From positions 33,725,751-33,789,750 of the forward strand of contig NC_061867.1 of the NCBI RefSeq assembly GCF_907164915.1: DNA of 64,000 bases, in the 5' to 3' direction. The translations under genes were made by a program, and so were the position numbers. Shown here piece after piece: positions 11,195-23,722 of the stretch; position 1 is the first letter of the stretch; every line of letters starts with the position of its first letter. Source of the stretch: Impatiens glandulifera (taxonomy: Eukaryota; Streptophyta; Magnoliopsida; Ericales; Balsaminaceae). The notes below the pieces were generated by a model. That model saw nothing but the letters and a program-made list of their open reading frames with translations. It was not told the origin of the DNA and searched no databases.

Positions 11195-12725
11195 AACTCC
11201 CTCATCACAACTATGGAAGGGTTGTTATTAAACCCGCGGTTGAACAACAAAACTCGAACTTGCCATTTGGTAGTGCATTGGTTAACATATCATCGCCATT
11301 ATCATTTGTATGCACTTTCTTTAAAACCAACAACTTTTCATCTAGAACATCACATATCCAATGATACCTTACATCAATGTGCTTCGATCTATTGTGAAAT
11401 ATTGTATTTTTCGGAAGTTAAATCGCATTTTGACTATCACAAAAAAGTACGTATTTATCCTGCAAAAAAACAAGTTCAGATAATAATTTCTTAACCCAAA
11501 TTAATTCTTTACAAGCTTCGGTTGTTGCAATAAGTTTAGATATAGCGGTTGACAACGCAACACATTTTTGAAGTCTGTATTTCCAAGCAATAGCTCCCCC
11601 TGCAAAATTAATCAAATGTCACATTCCATATCAGAGTCGGTATACCAACCTAAATCCAGACTCTTATTTCCAAGGCACAATCTCAAACTTGATGTACTTC
11701 AAAGATATCTCAATATTCATTTGACAGCTTCCCAATATTCTTTTCTTGGATTGGAAAGGAACCTACTCACAGTGCTAACGACATGAGCAATAAATGGTCT
11801 TGTGCTAACCATGAAATACATAAGACTTCCAACAACAGAACCATAGGGAATATTCTTCATATCTTCATATCATCATAGTTTGAAGGATAAAGTTCAGAGC
11901 TCAATTTAAAATATGTTGTAAGAGTTATGGAAACACTATTGACATTCTCCATATTAAATCACTATAACACTTTTTTAATATATGGTTCTTGAGTCAATCA
12001 TAATTTCTTTGTCTTTCTATCACGACTGATTCTAATTCCAAGAATCTGATTCGCTGGTCCAAGATCTTTCATCGCAAAGGACTTTCCTAAGTCTTGTTTC
12101 AACCTATTAATTCTCACAGCACTTTGACCAACGATAAGCATGTCATAAACATAAAGTAAGAGATAATTTTTGCACAAACACACAATGGTCGGAAGTAGTG
12201 TTCTTATAGTCGTGTTTCTTCATGAAGAACTCAAACTTCTTGTACCATTGTCGTGGAGCTTGTTTCAAGACATACAAACTTTTCTTCAATCCGCAAACCT
12301 AATTCTCTTTTCCCTTTACCTTAAACCCATCAGGTTGATTCATGTAAATTTTTTCTTCTAAATCACCGTTAAGAAAAACCGTCTACACGTCTATTTGTTC
12401 AACTTTCAAATCAAGATTAATTGTCAAACTCAACACAACTCTAATTGAAGTCATTTGAACAACAAGAAAAAATATTTCATTAAAATCAAAACCCTTTCTT
12501 TGACTAAACCCTTTGACAACCAAACGAGCTTTATGTCGTGGAGCTGAAGTATGCTCATCTTGCCCTAGTCTATACACCCGCCTATTTTTCAAAGCTTTCA
12601 TTCCTTTTGTTAATTCTACCAACTCAAATGTATAATTGTCATGTAAATATTCCATCTCATCTTTCATAGCATCAACCCATTCTTCATTATCTTTAGCCTA
12701 TTCATATGACTCAGTATTTTATATA
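11195..12725 (-). pseudogene. Ty1/copia pol remnant: RT and RNase H
   Basis: Read from high to low coordinates, the minus strand gives the start of the copia RT (NEEWVDAMKDEM, then ARLVVKGFSQRKGFDFNEIF at 12383-12722), the RT catalytic region (LLLYVYDMLIVGQ near 12130-12170, where the YVDD box has become YVYD) and RNase H (KCVALSTAISKLIATTEACK, then VLFCDSQNAI at 11418-11615). Frames are shifted and stopped several times, and the replaced catalytic aspartate alone would kill activity. The 3' LTR lies next to it. Its 5' half, gag to integrase, is missing; at about 12725 it abuts an LTR piece of another family. Confidence 0.85.
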
Positions 12726-13184
12726 TTTGTAAAAGTGTATTACAATACTATATGAGTGTTGTAAAGTGAACATCGAACAGTAAATAAGACTCGATTGTGT
12801 GGTGTATTGTGTTGTTAAATATTCCTTAGTGAATATCCTTCTCGTTGTTTGAGAAGAAGGGGTGACATAGGAGTTTCATCTCTGAACATCCATAAAATTC
12901 TTGTCTTGTGTTCTTTATTTATTTTTGGTCACCAAATTAACCGAACCGGTTTCCTCTTATTCTAAACTGACCCCTCTCCATTCTTATTTATATCCGATCC
13001 ATGTGTGTTGCTTCAGGCTTAAACAAACATTTCCTCCCTTGTACTCGGTTCAAGAGTTTGTGATAGACTGTGTAGTGTTAAGACCGGTGTTAATTCCTAA
13101 TTGGATTAGCGCCAACCGTTGTGTGTTTAAAGAGGTCTCTTTTAGTCGGACCCCGGTCCCCTATCGGCGATACCGATCCTAACA
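12726..13184 (+). mobile_element. Truncated copia LTR, plus orientation
   Basis: The 3' part of an LTR of the same family as the complete LTR at 62180-63453. Shared phrases include GAGAAGAAGGGGTGAC, GAACATCCATAAA and GGTTCAAGAGT, and both end in CGATCCTAACA. The 5' start of the LTR is absent and no primer-binding site follows. It is wedged between two minus-strand copia remnants, so it marks a rearrangement and not a simple solo LTR. Confidence 0.7.
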
Positions 13185-15521
13185 CAGAATATACTCTATC
13201 TTTTGAAAAGGTTAGTTTAGGGATACCTTCAACTAGTTCTTTAGAGTAGATAATGTTAATAGTTTTAAAGTTTAGTTGATTTAGTCTCTTATGACAAAGC
13301 CATTTTTGATCATGTTTAGCTATCATGTAAATAGAATTAGTTGCCTTATTTTTCCAGTTAACCTTGTATAAATTTCCTATCTTATGTTATGTCAACAAAG
13401 TACTTCCTTGTTGATCATTGACTATACATGCTTGTCTATGAAATTCAATAGTGTATCTTATATCACACATTTGGATAATGCTAAGCAATTTGAAACATAG
13501 ATTTTCAACAAGTAGTACAATGTTTATGATTAGGTTACCATGGATAATCTTACCCTTCCCCACAGTCTTACCCTTAGAGTTGTCGTCGAATGTGACTATT
13601 GATCTAGATTTCTTTATAATGTTGGTTAGAAGTTTGATATTTCCGGTCATGTGCCTTGAACATCCACTGTCCAAATATCATTCTATTTTCTCCAAACAAT
13701 TAACTTGTTTTCCTACAAATTGAACTATTTACACATTTTGGTACCCATATTTAATTAGGTCCACGTTTAATCAGTCCTTTGGGGATCCATAATTGTATTA
13801 TTCTTATGGATCTCCCAGTGGCAATCTTAATAACCCTACTCGCATTAGGCTCGAAATCTCTATGTCTGCCTTTAAATGATTCATCGAGTTTTGAGGGTGG
13901 GTTTTGATGATACCTCTTTGACCTTTTATCATGATCACTTTCAGCCGACTGACTGACTTTCCTTCTCTTAGGACTAAGCCACCATGACTTATCGGTTGGC
14001 TCCACATACTTTAGTTCCCTTTTCATTACTTCATCATTTGAATCGTGACTTGATTCATTGTTGTTGATATACCCTTGACAAAATTTATGAAAGGAAACTT
14101 GCCTTTTTTGGGTTTTAACTCTTTGCATGATGAACCTGAATTGATATTATCATAGCTTAGACCGAATTTTCAATTGGAAGGCCTCTGATGACTCGTCCTT
14201 TAATACACAACATCTTCAGATTTCGTCTATGCAGCAATCACATACCTTGTTCTTTCACTTTCTTCAGTCAATAGTTGAACTATCTCCTTGAGCTTCTCAT
14301 TCTTAGAGGATAGTTCACTTGTGCTACCACTCGCTTTGGTAGGTTGATTTGATACGAGCTCGATCAGATTCTTGTACTCAATGACCATGTCATTAAATGC
14401 ATTGATTAAATCGTCTCAAGTAAATTCTTTAGAGGCAAAATCAAATTCCTCTTCTTCGTTGGCCATGAGACATCAGACTTCATTATCGTCATTGTCGCTT
14501 GACTCTAAATCACTTTGAGCCCATTTGTCTATGCTTTCCTCTACCACCATTGCCTTTTGACACTTATTGGATGGTTTTTGATCTTCCTTATTCTTTAGTT
14601 CGGATGACTTTTTATCATCTCTTCTTGGTTTTCGACATTTTGATTTGTAGTGACCAAGAGAATCACGGTTGAAATGGAGTACCTTAGCCTTGTAGTCATT
14701 GTTGTTGTTGTATGATGAGTGTCGTTGGCTCTTCTTTATGAATCTTTCAAATTTCTTTGCGAGCATAGTCATTGCATCTTCATTGAACTGTTCAGCTGAC
14801 TTGATAGGCACATGAACTGCTAGTTCCACAGAGGATACCAAAGCTCTGGTCATATTTGAAGTTGAAGGCTCATCTTTATTTCTTGAGGTCATCTCAAACT
14901 CATATGCTTTGAGATATTCAAATACATCATGCAACTGTATCTTATGAAGACTCCTAGATTCCCTCATCACCATTGTTTTTACATCCCAAGCGTTGGAAAG
15001 AGCTCTTAGAGCTTTGATGATTTTCTCCTTTTTGTCGTAATTTTTTCCCAGAAGGGAAAGTTCATTCACAATGCTTGTGAAACAATCACCAAATTCTTTC
15101 ATATTTTCTCCAGGACGTATCTTGACATTTTCAAATTTCTGAGTGGCCACCATGATTTTATTTTCCTTGGTTCACTCGTTGCCCTCATTAAATTGGATGA
15201 TTTTCTCCCATACTTTCTTGGACATAGCACATGCTCTGATTTTTTGCGAACGTGTTTTTATCCAGGGTGTTATAAATAGAATTCCTAGCTAGATTGTTCT
15301 TCCTCTTATCCTCATTTGTCCACTCGCTTCATTCCTTGTCAATCTTTATTGGACTATCAGAGATAACGTACACCATTTCATCGTCTACTGAAGCTAAGTA
15401 CACTTGCATGCATAACTTCCAATAAATGAAGTCTTCACTTTCGAACATTAGGGCCTTGTTGACAAGAGCCATGCTGATATTTGATTTCTTGGGAATGGAA
15501 ACAACTTGCTCTGATACTAGT
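13185..15521 (-). pseudogene. Ty1/copia gag-protease-integrase N-terminus remnant
   Basis: From high to low on the minus strand: a leader, a gag UBN2-type domain (VATQKFENVKIRPGENMKEF in the frame starting at 15153), a degenerate zinc knuckle (GHYKSKCRKPRR, first cysteines lost), a linker ending in WIPKGLIKRGPN (13751-14128), the aspartic protease (MDSGCSRHMTGN, 13387-13674), and the HHCC gag-pre-integrase region (13190-13326, ending KLTFSKDRV). The integrase core and everything after it are missing at 13184. Frames are broken between the domains. Gag closely resembles the one starting at 63496 (VATQKYENIRMKPGENMKEF), so both belong to related lineages. Confidence 0.85.
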
Positions 15522-16420
15522 TGTTGGGATTGGGATCACCAAAGGAGATATGGTTTCGCAACGTTGAACGCTTACACACACACCGTTCGATAATAACCCT
15601 GTTAGAGGTTGATTATCTCATCTCCACTCTATACAAACCGTCACAAACTCTTGACAAAGTTAAGTGCGGAACTGTTTGTTTGGGTTTGAAGCAACATATG
15701 ATCAATAAAAATAATGAGATAAAGAAGAACACACAACACAAGACACATATTTTATGGATGTTCGTAGATAAGGCTCCTAAATCACCCATTTTTTCAAATC
15801 ATTGAGAAGAATATTCACTAGAATATTCGATTTGTTTACAACATGTACACAGACTCAGTCGAACAACCAAGGCTTAATTACTACTTGTTTTCAACCTTTC
15901 AATATACTCATTCTGTTGAACAGAAACGAATCCTATCAACTTACAATGTTCACCACTCACACATAATATGTAGTATTGTAATACACTTGAGATCCTAACA
16001 TACTCTTTGAGAACTTATAAGTTTCGAAAGCTTGAGCGAATTGATAGCAAAGGTTGAAGGTGTCGAAAAAGGTGGTGAAACAAATTGACTTATGCCTACT
16101 TAAGTAGGAAACAATATCAACGGATATATTTCCAACTTCAACGACTATATCTGCTTCATAAGACCACTGTCTTCATTTTGATTGGTTGAGGTCCAGAATG
16201 GTACAACATATGGGATATTCTTTGATCTTGTTTGTACTTTGAATAATAGTATGCCAAATTCTCATTAATGCGATTTCAATCTATAAGGAATTGTATGATT
16301 CAGACTGTTTGATCTGATTCTGCTAGAGTGAAAAGATATTAGTCTTTGCATTTAAATGGAAAAGTTCATCTGGGGAGTGTAAAACTGACGTCTAATATTT
16401 CCAATTACATCCATATATAT
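15522..16420 (-). mobile_element. Copia 5' LTR and degenerate primer-binding site
   Basis: The minus-strand LTR of the remnant at 13185-15521. Its inner end is CCCAACA (15528-15522), followed by AGTATCAGAGC, a one-base-changed match to the initiator-tRNA primer site TGGTATCAGAGC. Phrases such as GAACATCCATAAAATATGTG are shared with the LTRs at 12726 and 62180. The outer end is uncertain; about 16420 is a guess from loss of LTR-like sequence. Confidence 0.6.
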
Positions 16421-16588
16421 TTCTCCGGTTGACTAATTATGGAGGTTGTGAATTATCGGATGCCGAATTGTGGAATGCCGAAATGGAAACCCGAAATGGA
16501 AAGCTGATCTGTTGGAAAACCGGAAATGGAAATCGATTTGTGGAAACCGAAATGGGAAATCGATTTTGCCCAAAAATTGATTTGTTAT

Positions 16589-16724
16589 GGGAGCCGATAT
16601 GCCTCAGATGCCGATTTATCCTGAGAGTCGATATGCCTTGGATGTCGATTTGTATCGGGAGCCGATATGCCTCGGATGCCAATTTGTAACGGGAGTTGAT
16701 ATGCCTCGGATGCCGATTTCTTCC
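16589..16724. repeat. 34-bp tandem repeat, four copies
   Basis: Four successive 34-bp units, each starting GGGAGCCGATATGCCT or a variant and containing CGGATGCCGATTTG. Before them (16450-16588) are shorter relatives with GGATGCCGAATTG, CCGAAATGGAAA and AATCGATTT. The repeat leaves open frames on both strands, which I do not regard as genes. Confidence 0.85.
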
Positions 16725-16901
16725 AACTATCGATATCTCCAAAAGCCGATATCGTTTAATCTATACATAATATATTTTGTCACAATTTAAATTGTTATTT
16801 AAATAGTTAAATAGTAATATTACTTAATTAACTATTTTTACTTTATCATAGAGTTTCACATTTCTCACTCTTATCCCTTATAACTCTCTCATATTACGAG
16901 G

Positions 16902-17215
16902 ATGGAGAACACAAAAATGTTTCAAGTGAAGGGCCAATGGACCAATGGAGTATGGAGGTGGTGTAGAGCCAAGGTGCTAAGAATTAAGAATTGGTTATTG
17001 ATGTTCAGATAAATCCCGGGGAGTACAAAAAGTTCTTGTCGGCTTCGATGGTGCAATCAGCTGTAGTCTGAGCTCAACCACGGGCCCTTCACACTAGAGG
17101 ATGATCAGATAAACCATCAGATTCGTGCAATTATAAGTAAGAAATGGACGGATATCGCCCAATTATTTGTCGGAATAACTGATAATTAGGTAAAGAACTG
17201 GTGGGGTGGTGGATA
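16902..17215 (+). pseudogene. Decayed R2R3-MYB gene fragment
   Basis: Across several frames the plus strand spells pieces of the two MYB DNA-binding repeats. R2: VKGQWT after an ATG at 16902, a gap, then NWLLMF and IPGSTKS, then SCRLRWCNQL, the R2 recognition helix of subgroup-22-like MYBs. R3: ELNHGPFTLEDDQI, then RAIISKKWTDIAQLF and GITDN.VKNWW. The order and spacing fit an R2R3-MYB, but stops and shifts occur throughout and nothing follows R3. It may be an inserted gene copy or a dead local gene; subgroup-22 genes lack introns, so absence of introns says little. Confidence 0.75.
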
Positions 17216-17738
17216 AGGAAGGAAGAGGATACAGATCAGACGGAAAGCTATTACGTGGTGCTTTTCTGTTATATAGTATTTCCGTTGCTTGATGGTTAAA
17301 TAACAATTTCTCTCTTTCAATTATCACCACTTCTTTGCTTTGAAACATCAGTGTTACAAAGATTAACTTATGAGAGCAGAATAGAAAGAGCAAGCTAAAC
17401 GGAAGCTAGAAATCGTAGATAATTGATTAGATTTATAAAAAAAAACTTGCTAATTTTCTTCACTTAGAATATCACCTCGTATTTAATTTCATGGATTAAA
17501 CGTTGTAATATTTTAATTTCTTTGTTATCTATTTTTATTTATTAATTAAAAAAGTTATTAGATTTCAAAAAATTTAATTCCTTTATTTATATTAAATGAT
17601 TTTAAACTTTTATTTTAAAAAAATATTACTTTTATTATATATATATATAATAAAAAAAATTATATCTATCACCTTCATTATGAAAATTTATTCTCTAATA
17701 CATGTTTTTATTATATAATAATATTTCTCATAATATAT

Positions 17739-17804
<66 letters not shown>

Positions 17805-17815
17805 GGGTCTCATTT
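17216..17815. other. AT-rich spacer with TA microsatellite
   Basis: No gene is seen. A (TA)n run of about 60 bp lies at 17740-17802. Confidence 0.6.
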
Positions 17816-18490
17816 AGTGTGGTCTACCAAAATGATCCTTAGACACCAATTCATTTTATAGCTCGTCTTCTGCGAGAGACTCAATACCTGTTATCGGATC
17901 AAGAAGTACATGAGCATCCCAGATCCTAATTGCCTCATTTGTTTGGGAAATGAGGAAACTATTGAACACCTCCTTGGGAATTTCCATTTCGCCTACTTGC
18001 TTTGGCGCAGATTCCCCGCATCATTGAGCCTCCTCAGCTTCTCAAACGGATGGACCGACATCAAGGACCTCTCCATCACGAAGACCAAGGGCAACGACTT
18101 CAGCTCCAATACATTTAAGTGTTTCTTCACCAACATTGTTGATCACATTTGGATGGAGAGAAACATTAGAGTCTTCTCAGGAGTCTGCAACAATGCGGAC
18201 ACAGTCTAGAACAATATTATCACCGACGACAACTCTCTCATCCGAACGTGGAGGCGTATTCTCACAGGCGAGAAGAATTGGTTAATCTGTCAAAACTGGA
18301 ATATTGCTTACGAGAAAATCACTCTCACCACTAATTTCATTGCACTTTAATTATCAATTCTCATTTGTCTCATATTTTTATTGTCTATTATTGAGCTTGT
18401 TTTTATCCGATTTCCTTTGAACTCATGTAACTCCTCTACACTTTTGTGGTTATTTATTTAATTAACGCTACATCGTCTTTCACAAAAAAA
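17816..18490 (+). pseudogene. LINE (L1-type) ORF2 C-terminal remnant
   Basis: An open segment at 17910-18206 (about 98 residues) carries CLICLGNEETIEHLLGNF, the zf-RVT motif at the end of plant L1 reverse transcriptases, followed by LLWRRFPASLSLL and HIWMERNIRVFSG, also usual in that family. The frame upstream (about 17820-17909) continues the match in another frame. Sequence up to about 18490 looks like the LINE 3' untranslated tail ending in an A-rich run. A 5'-truncated insertion is the simplest reading. Confidence 0.75.
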
Positions 18491-18593
18491 ATATAACATA
18501 ACTTATATAAAAAAAACTATATATATTTATATATATTTTTTACTATTTCTTTTATTTGTATATATATATATTACATTTTGGACTTTTATCATT

Positions 18594-18641
<48 letters not shown>

Positions 18642-19595
18642 AAACATTTTCCTCGACTTGGAGTTCCTTTATAATCAATACTTCAAAAGAACCCATTCTA
18701 AAGGAAAATTGGGTTGAACGACAAGTTAATTTGGTGTTCTCAAGGCGGTTAAGAAGTCTTGAGAAAACCTTTGAGTAAAATAATTGACTTAATATAGTTA
18801 GTATACAATTATTATTGTTCTATAAATGAAATCCATTTGTGCTTGGTTGTTTACATTATGTGCCTCAGGAAGTATGGTACGAGGAATAGCCTTTTATCTA
18901 GCCTTGAGTCCGGTATCTTGATTGTTGCTACTTTGATTTAGCCGGAGTCTATTAAGAAGGAGATAGGTGACTTATTTTTCTCCTAAAACCATTTAGCCTT
19001 TTTCTATCAATCATTTCTATAATTGGAAAAGGGCAATAGAATTGAGTTTTTAGGTAAGTTTCCAATTCTTCCTTAAAGCATTTATCTTTGCGTCTTCAAA
19101 TTTTCTCCAGTCCATGCTCTTTCTTCTTGATAACTTGATTCAAAAGTATTATATATATAATGTTATTCCATCTTTTACTAGTAGTTTTAATTTGATAAAT
19201 AATGATTTACCTAGACAATTGTTTTAAGGAAAATATAACCACAAATAAGTATTGAAAATTTTAGGATGAAATCTTTTAGTTGAAATGTCTTTAATTGTTT
19301 TGATATGAGTGAAGGTATTCATTTAAGTAATGTATTATTAAATTTCATACTATATTCCTATATTCTAGTTTTGTATTAAAAAAAATTAATGAACAACCTT
19401 ATTAATCAATACGCTCGATTTAAATGGATTACGCGTAAATCATAACTTTCAATTTTGAACATGTAACATACTATTGTCTCTATATCTATTAGAATAGTGA
19501 TAAATAATTTCTCCCAATTTTAATTAATTGAGATTAATGGTAAATATTTAATATATGATTTAACAAAAATGTAATAGTAAAAAACATTTAAGAGA
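18491..19595. other. AT-rich spacer
   Basis: Contains a (TA)n microsatellite at 18600-18634. Between 18700 and 19100 base composition is less extreme but no protein could be recognised. Confidence 0.5.
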
Positions 19596-19599
19596 ACAA

Positions 19600-19785
19600 T
19601 GCACCCAAAGATTGGGCCGAAAAGGCCCATGCGCTTAGAGTTGGGCTGAATTAGGCTTATGCGTGTGTTAAGAAAGAGAACCCTAGTATTGAGTATAAAT
19701 ATAAGTTTCTCTTATAATATGTAATATCGCCCACATCTATAATTACAGTCCTCTAAGAAGACACAATAGTGTTAGCTAGATTCTC
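19600..19785 (+). promoter_or_regulatory. Candidate promoter with site II elements and TATA box
   Basis: Within 60 bases lie TTGGGCCG, AGGCCCATG and GTTGGGCTG, matching the plant site II element TGGGCC/T in both orientations, then GAACCCTAG (a near telo-box) and GTATAAATATAAG as a TATA box at about 19694-19706. This set is usual for plant ribosomal-protein, snoRNA and mitochondrial-protein genes. A possible first exon would end at CTCAA|GTATTA near 19782 and a second begin after TTGTTACAG at 20106. The product is not recognised because the N gap begins at 20200. Confidence 0.45.
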
Positions 19786-20199
19786 AAGTATTAATATTTC
19801 AGAAATGATTATGTTTTGCATTCATATTATTAGATGTATCATGATTTTAGTTCTCGATCTAAGAAGTGACATATTAATAAGTTGTTTGTACACATCTTTG
19901 CTTCTTAAAATTCTGCAAAAACTTATGAGTCTGTATTCAATACTACATCAAAGGATAGAAGGTATAACAAATTTGTATATCCTATTTAATTAATGTTTAA
20001 GGCAATGAATTATGAGAATCCTAATTGTTAAGGTTTCAGAATTTTGATTTTCCATACTTTTTTTTTTATATATATTCATGCTTTTTTTTTGGATGATTTG
20101 TTACAGGTAATCTTCAAGTTGAAGCGATGCAAATCCGATGCCTAGTTGTAATTACGATTGACCATGATCCATGCTTCATCAACTCCGGGGAGAACACCA

Positions 20200-20699
20200 N
20201 NNNNNNNNNNNNNNNNNNNNNNNNNNNNNNNNNNNNNNNNNNNNNNNNNNNNNNNNNNNNNNNNNNNNNNNNNNNNNNNNNNNNNNNNNNNNNNNNNNNN
20301 NNNNNNNNNNNNNNNNNNNNNNNNNNNNNNNNNNNNNNNNNNNNNNNNNNNNNNNNNNNNNNNNNNNNNNNNNNNNNNNNNNNNNNNNNNNNNNNNNNNN
20401 NNNNNNNNNNNNNNNNNNNNNNNNNNNNNNNNNNNNNNNNNNNNNNNNNNNNNNNNNNNNNNNNNNNNNNNNNNNNNNNNNNNNNNNNNNNNNNNNNNNN
20501 NNNNNNNNNNNNNNNNNNNNNNNNNNNNNNNNNNNNNNNNNNNNNNNNNNNNNNNNNNNNNNNNNNNNNNNNNNNNNNNNNNNNNNNNNNNNNNNNNNNN
20601 NNNNNNNNNNNNNNNNNNNNNNNNNNNNNNNNNNNNNNNNNNNNNNNNNNNNNNNNNNNNNNNNNNNNNNNNNNNNNNNNNNNNNNNNNNNNNNNNNNN
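20200..20699. other. Assembly gap of 500 N
   Basis: Exactly 500 N, probably a placeholder of arbitrary size. Any open frame spanning it is meaningless. Confidence 0.99.
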
Positions 20700-21010
20700 A
20701 GTCGAAAACGAATTCAATCAACCTGTGTCATGAAACAAACAAAAAGGAGCAAGCAAACAAACATAAGAAACTTGTTAGACTTGTACAAAACTGTCACATA
20801 TAATTTTGAAATACGAATCCAAACTAGAAAAAAAAGAAATAAATGGATTAATTATCAAATCGTATTGGTTAGTATTTCTATTCAAATAGATTCAATAATG
20901 AATGATGAAGGGATACAAGAGTTTTTATCCAAATGATATTTGAATACAATCCCAAAACTCACTCTTTTCTAATTTAAAACCATAAAAACATCTTTCATTC
21001 CTTTCTCTTA

Positions 21011-21989
21011 GAACTTGTTTGATTCAGCTTATTCTCAGTTTATTGACACCAGTTTATCCAGTTTATTCTCAGGTACGTTTGATATGATCTTAACTTATTT
21101 AATCGTTAAGTTTTGGTATGTTTAATTCAGTTTATACGCCCAGGTTATTTATCTTTTTTATATTTATAATATTATTTAATAATTAATATTATATATATAT
21201 AATGTTATATATATTTATTAATTTAATTTTAAATATTAATAAATTATTTAAATTAAAAAATAATATATATTTCAAAATAAATTATATTAATATATTAATT
21301 TTTATAAGTTTTTTTTGTTAACATATAATTTTAAATATTAATAAATGACTTAAATTAAAAAAATAATATATTCTAAAATAAATGATATTATAAAAAAATT
21401 AATTTATTATTATTATATATTTTTTACATTTCTACACTCTCCCTCTGATCTAATCTTTTAATTGTCCATTTATTTTCGAGTTCTCTTCCCTATTCGTATT
21501 ATCATTAATTTTAATTTTAATTAGATACTTTAAGATAATTAAGGTTAGTTTAATTTATAAAATTATAATTATAAATAAAAAAAATTATAATATATTTATA
21601 TTTAATATTTTGCTTAATTATTTTATATAATAAGATACCTATATTATAAATAATAAATAAAAATATTATAAATATATATAATAGATGAGAAAGAATGAAT
21701 AATATGATTAGAGAGAGATTAAATTTATGAGAGAGAATAAATAAAATGAGTAGATATGAATGAAATAGACGAAAGATATTGAATAAAAAAATATTTAAAA
21801 TTGATAAAAGAGAAAAACACTGAGATTATAATCTTAAACGCTTAGGAGAGAGGTAGAGAGAAATTTGAGTTTAAAGGCAAAAGTGTATTTGATTATAATT
21901 TTTGCGTGCGCTTATTACGCAAAGTTACTATAGCAGCTTATTACGCAAACGCCCATACTCAGCTTATAAATATTAAATCAAACAAGCCC
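21011..21989. mobile_element. MITE-like element with TIR-like ends
   Basis: The left end reads ACTTGTTTGATTCAGCTTAT and the right end, reverse-complemented, GGCTTGTTTGATTTAATATT, followed by AAGCTGAGTATGGGC. The inside is AT-rich and codes for nothing. Similar CTTGTTTGAT ends occur in the MITE at 48626. The exact borders and target duplication are not clear. Confidence 0.45.
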
Positions 21990-23664
21990 TTGGTTCTTTT
22001 TTTTTCTCTCTTCTCCCAAAAATTCCTCTCTCCTCTTTAAATCCCCTCATCCCCTTGCTACCTTGTGCTCCACTAGCCTTCAAAAATAAATTACCTCTAA
22101 AACACACAACCAAGTTATTTATTTTGTACTTTTACATCATTTCTAGAAGGCTAGTTTGGTTTGGGGTCTGGGTGGCATGTTGCGCTTAAACCTCGTTTGA
22201 CTTTGCGTTCAAATTTATTTCCTGTTATAAACAAGATCAAACGCAAATTAACTAAGTAGATAAAATTTATTTTAAATCTATTTAATTTGTTGGTTTTATT
22301 TACTATTTTTATTTTATTTTAATATACCTAAATTTAATTATAAACTTTAATTTCAAACTCTCATAAAATCAAATTGAGCACCAACTAAGCAAATTTAAAC
22401 AACACATTTTCTTGTTATGTTAAGTTACGCAATTTTATCTTTTGTAGAAAACATATTTCTCTAGCAATAGATCATCCTTTTATTTATCATAATATACACA
22501 ATAATACTTTATGTTATTATCAATAAAATATTTGCCCCCACATTCTTGATGGTACATTTTAAAACACACATCTATGTGAATTAAATTCAAAGTTTTTTTT
22601 ACTTTTCATTAAATTAACAAGATAACTATTATTGTGAATATTTAATTGACTAAATTATTCATATATAATTTCTATATAAGATATTAGAATGTTTATTCAT
22701 ATATAAACCATTCTTCACACAATTACTATATAAGAAACTATAAATTAAATATTTATTTTAACATATTATTTTTATAAAAGAAATTAGAATATTTAATCAA
22801 ATAAATATTCATCATCATGTCACATATGTCACATGATTTCTACAAAAGAAATAATAACGTTTCAAATATTTTTGGCCGAAGTCGCTTAAACATTTATTTT
22901 TGGTTGCACGTTTGCATCCGATAATGTTGGCACATTTGTCACGTCATTTCTCAAATCAATTCAAAAAATTTCTTGACCAAATCAAACAAGATCTTATTAT
23001 TGAGATCTTGAACCAAATAGGCCCTCTCTATTAATACCGCATAATTATTAGTCTTCTTTTTTCTCTTCAAATTCAATCTACACAACTCTCTTGGTCTTCA
23101 GCTTTATCGCTATTACCGATCTTCTATTTCCTTTATTTAGAAGAATTTATTTTTTTCCTTGACTCAACTCTGTCAACAAACAAATATATACACATTTAAA
23201 AATAATATCTCAATACCATAATAAAAATGTAGTATATAAAACAATGTATATATATACATGTATAAATCAATAAATCTTCTATCTTTGTTTAATAATCATC
23301 ATACCATATTCTTAATAATTATAATGCTTAACTAATTCAATATAATATATTATAATTAATTATTTTAAAACTGAAAACATGCGTTTTAATTATAATTAAT
23401 TTTTAATTATTATTAATAAATATAATTATTAATTTATGAAAATTAAAAACTAACTTTTAAGTTACTTTTTTATTATTATTAATATAATAACCAACAAACC
23501 TTTAATTTAAAAGAAATTAAATTATTGTTTTCTAATTTATTTTTAAGATAACGTTTGTATATTAAATATACAATTTTTAAAAAAAATTATATGCCAATAT
23601 AAATTAGCTTATAAAATTAAGCTTTTGACAACACAAAAAAAATTATAAAAAATATTAATAATCA

Positions 23665-23722
<58 letters not shown>

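Noticed and set aside
20127..20936. Frames of 180-269 codons across 20200-20699
   Set aside because: They are produced by the N gap.
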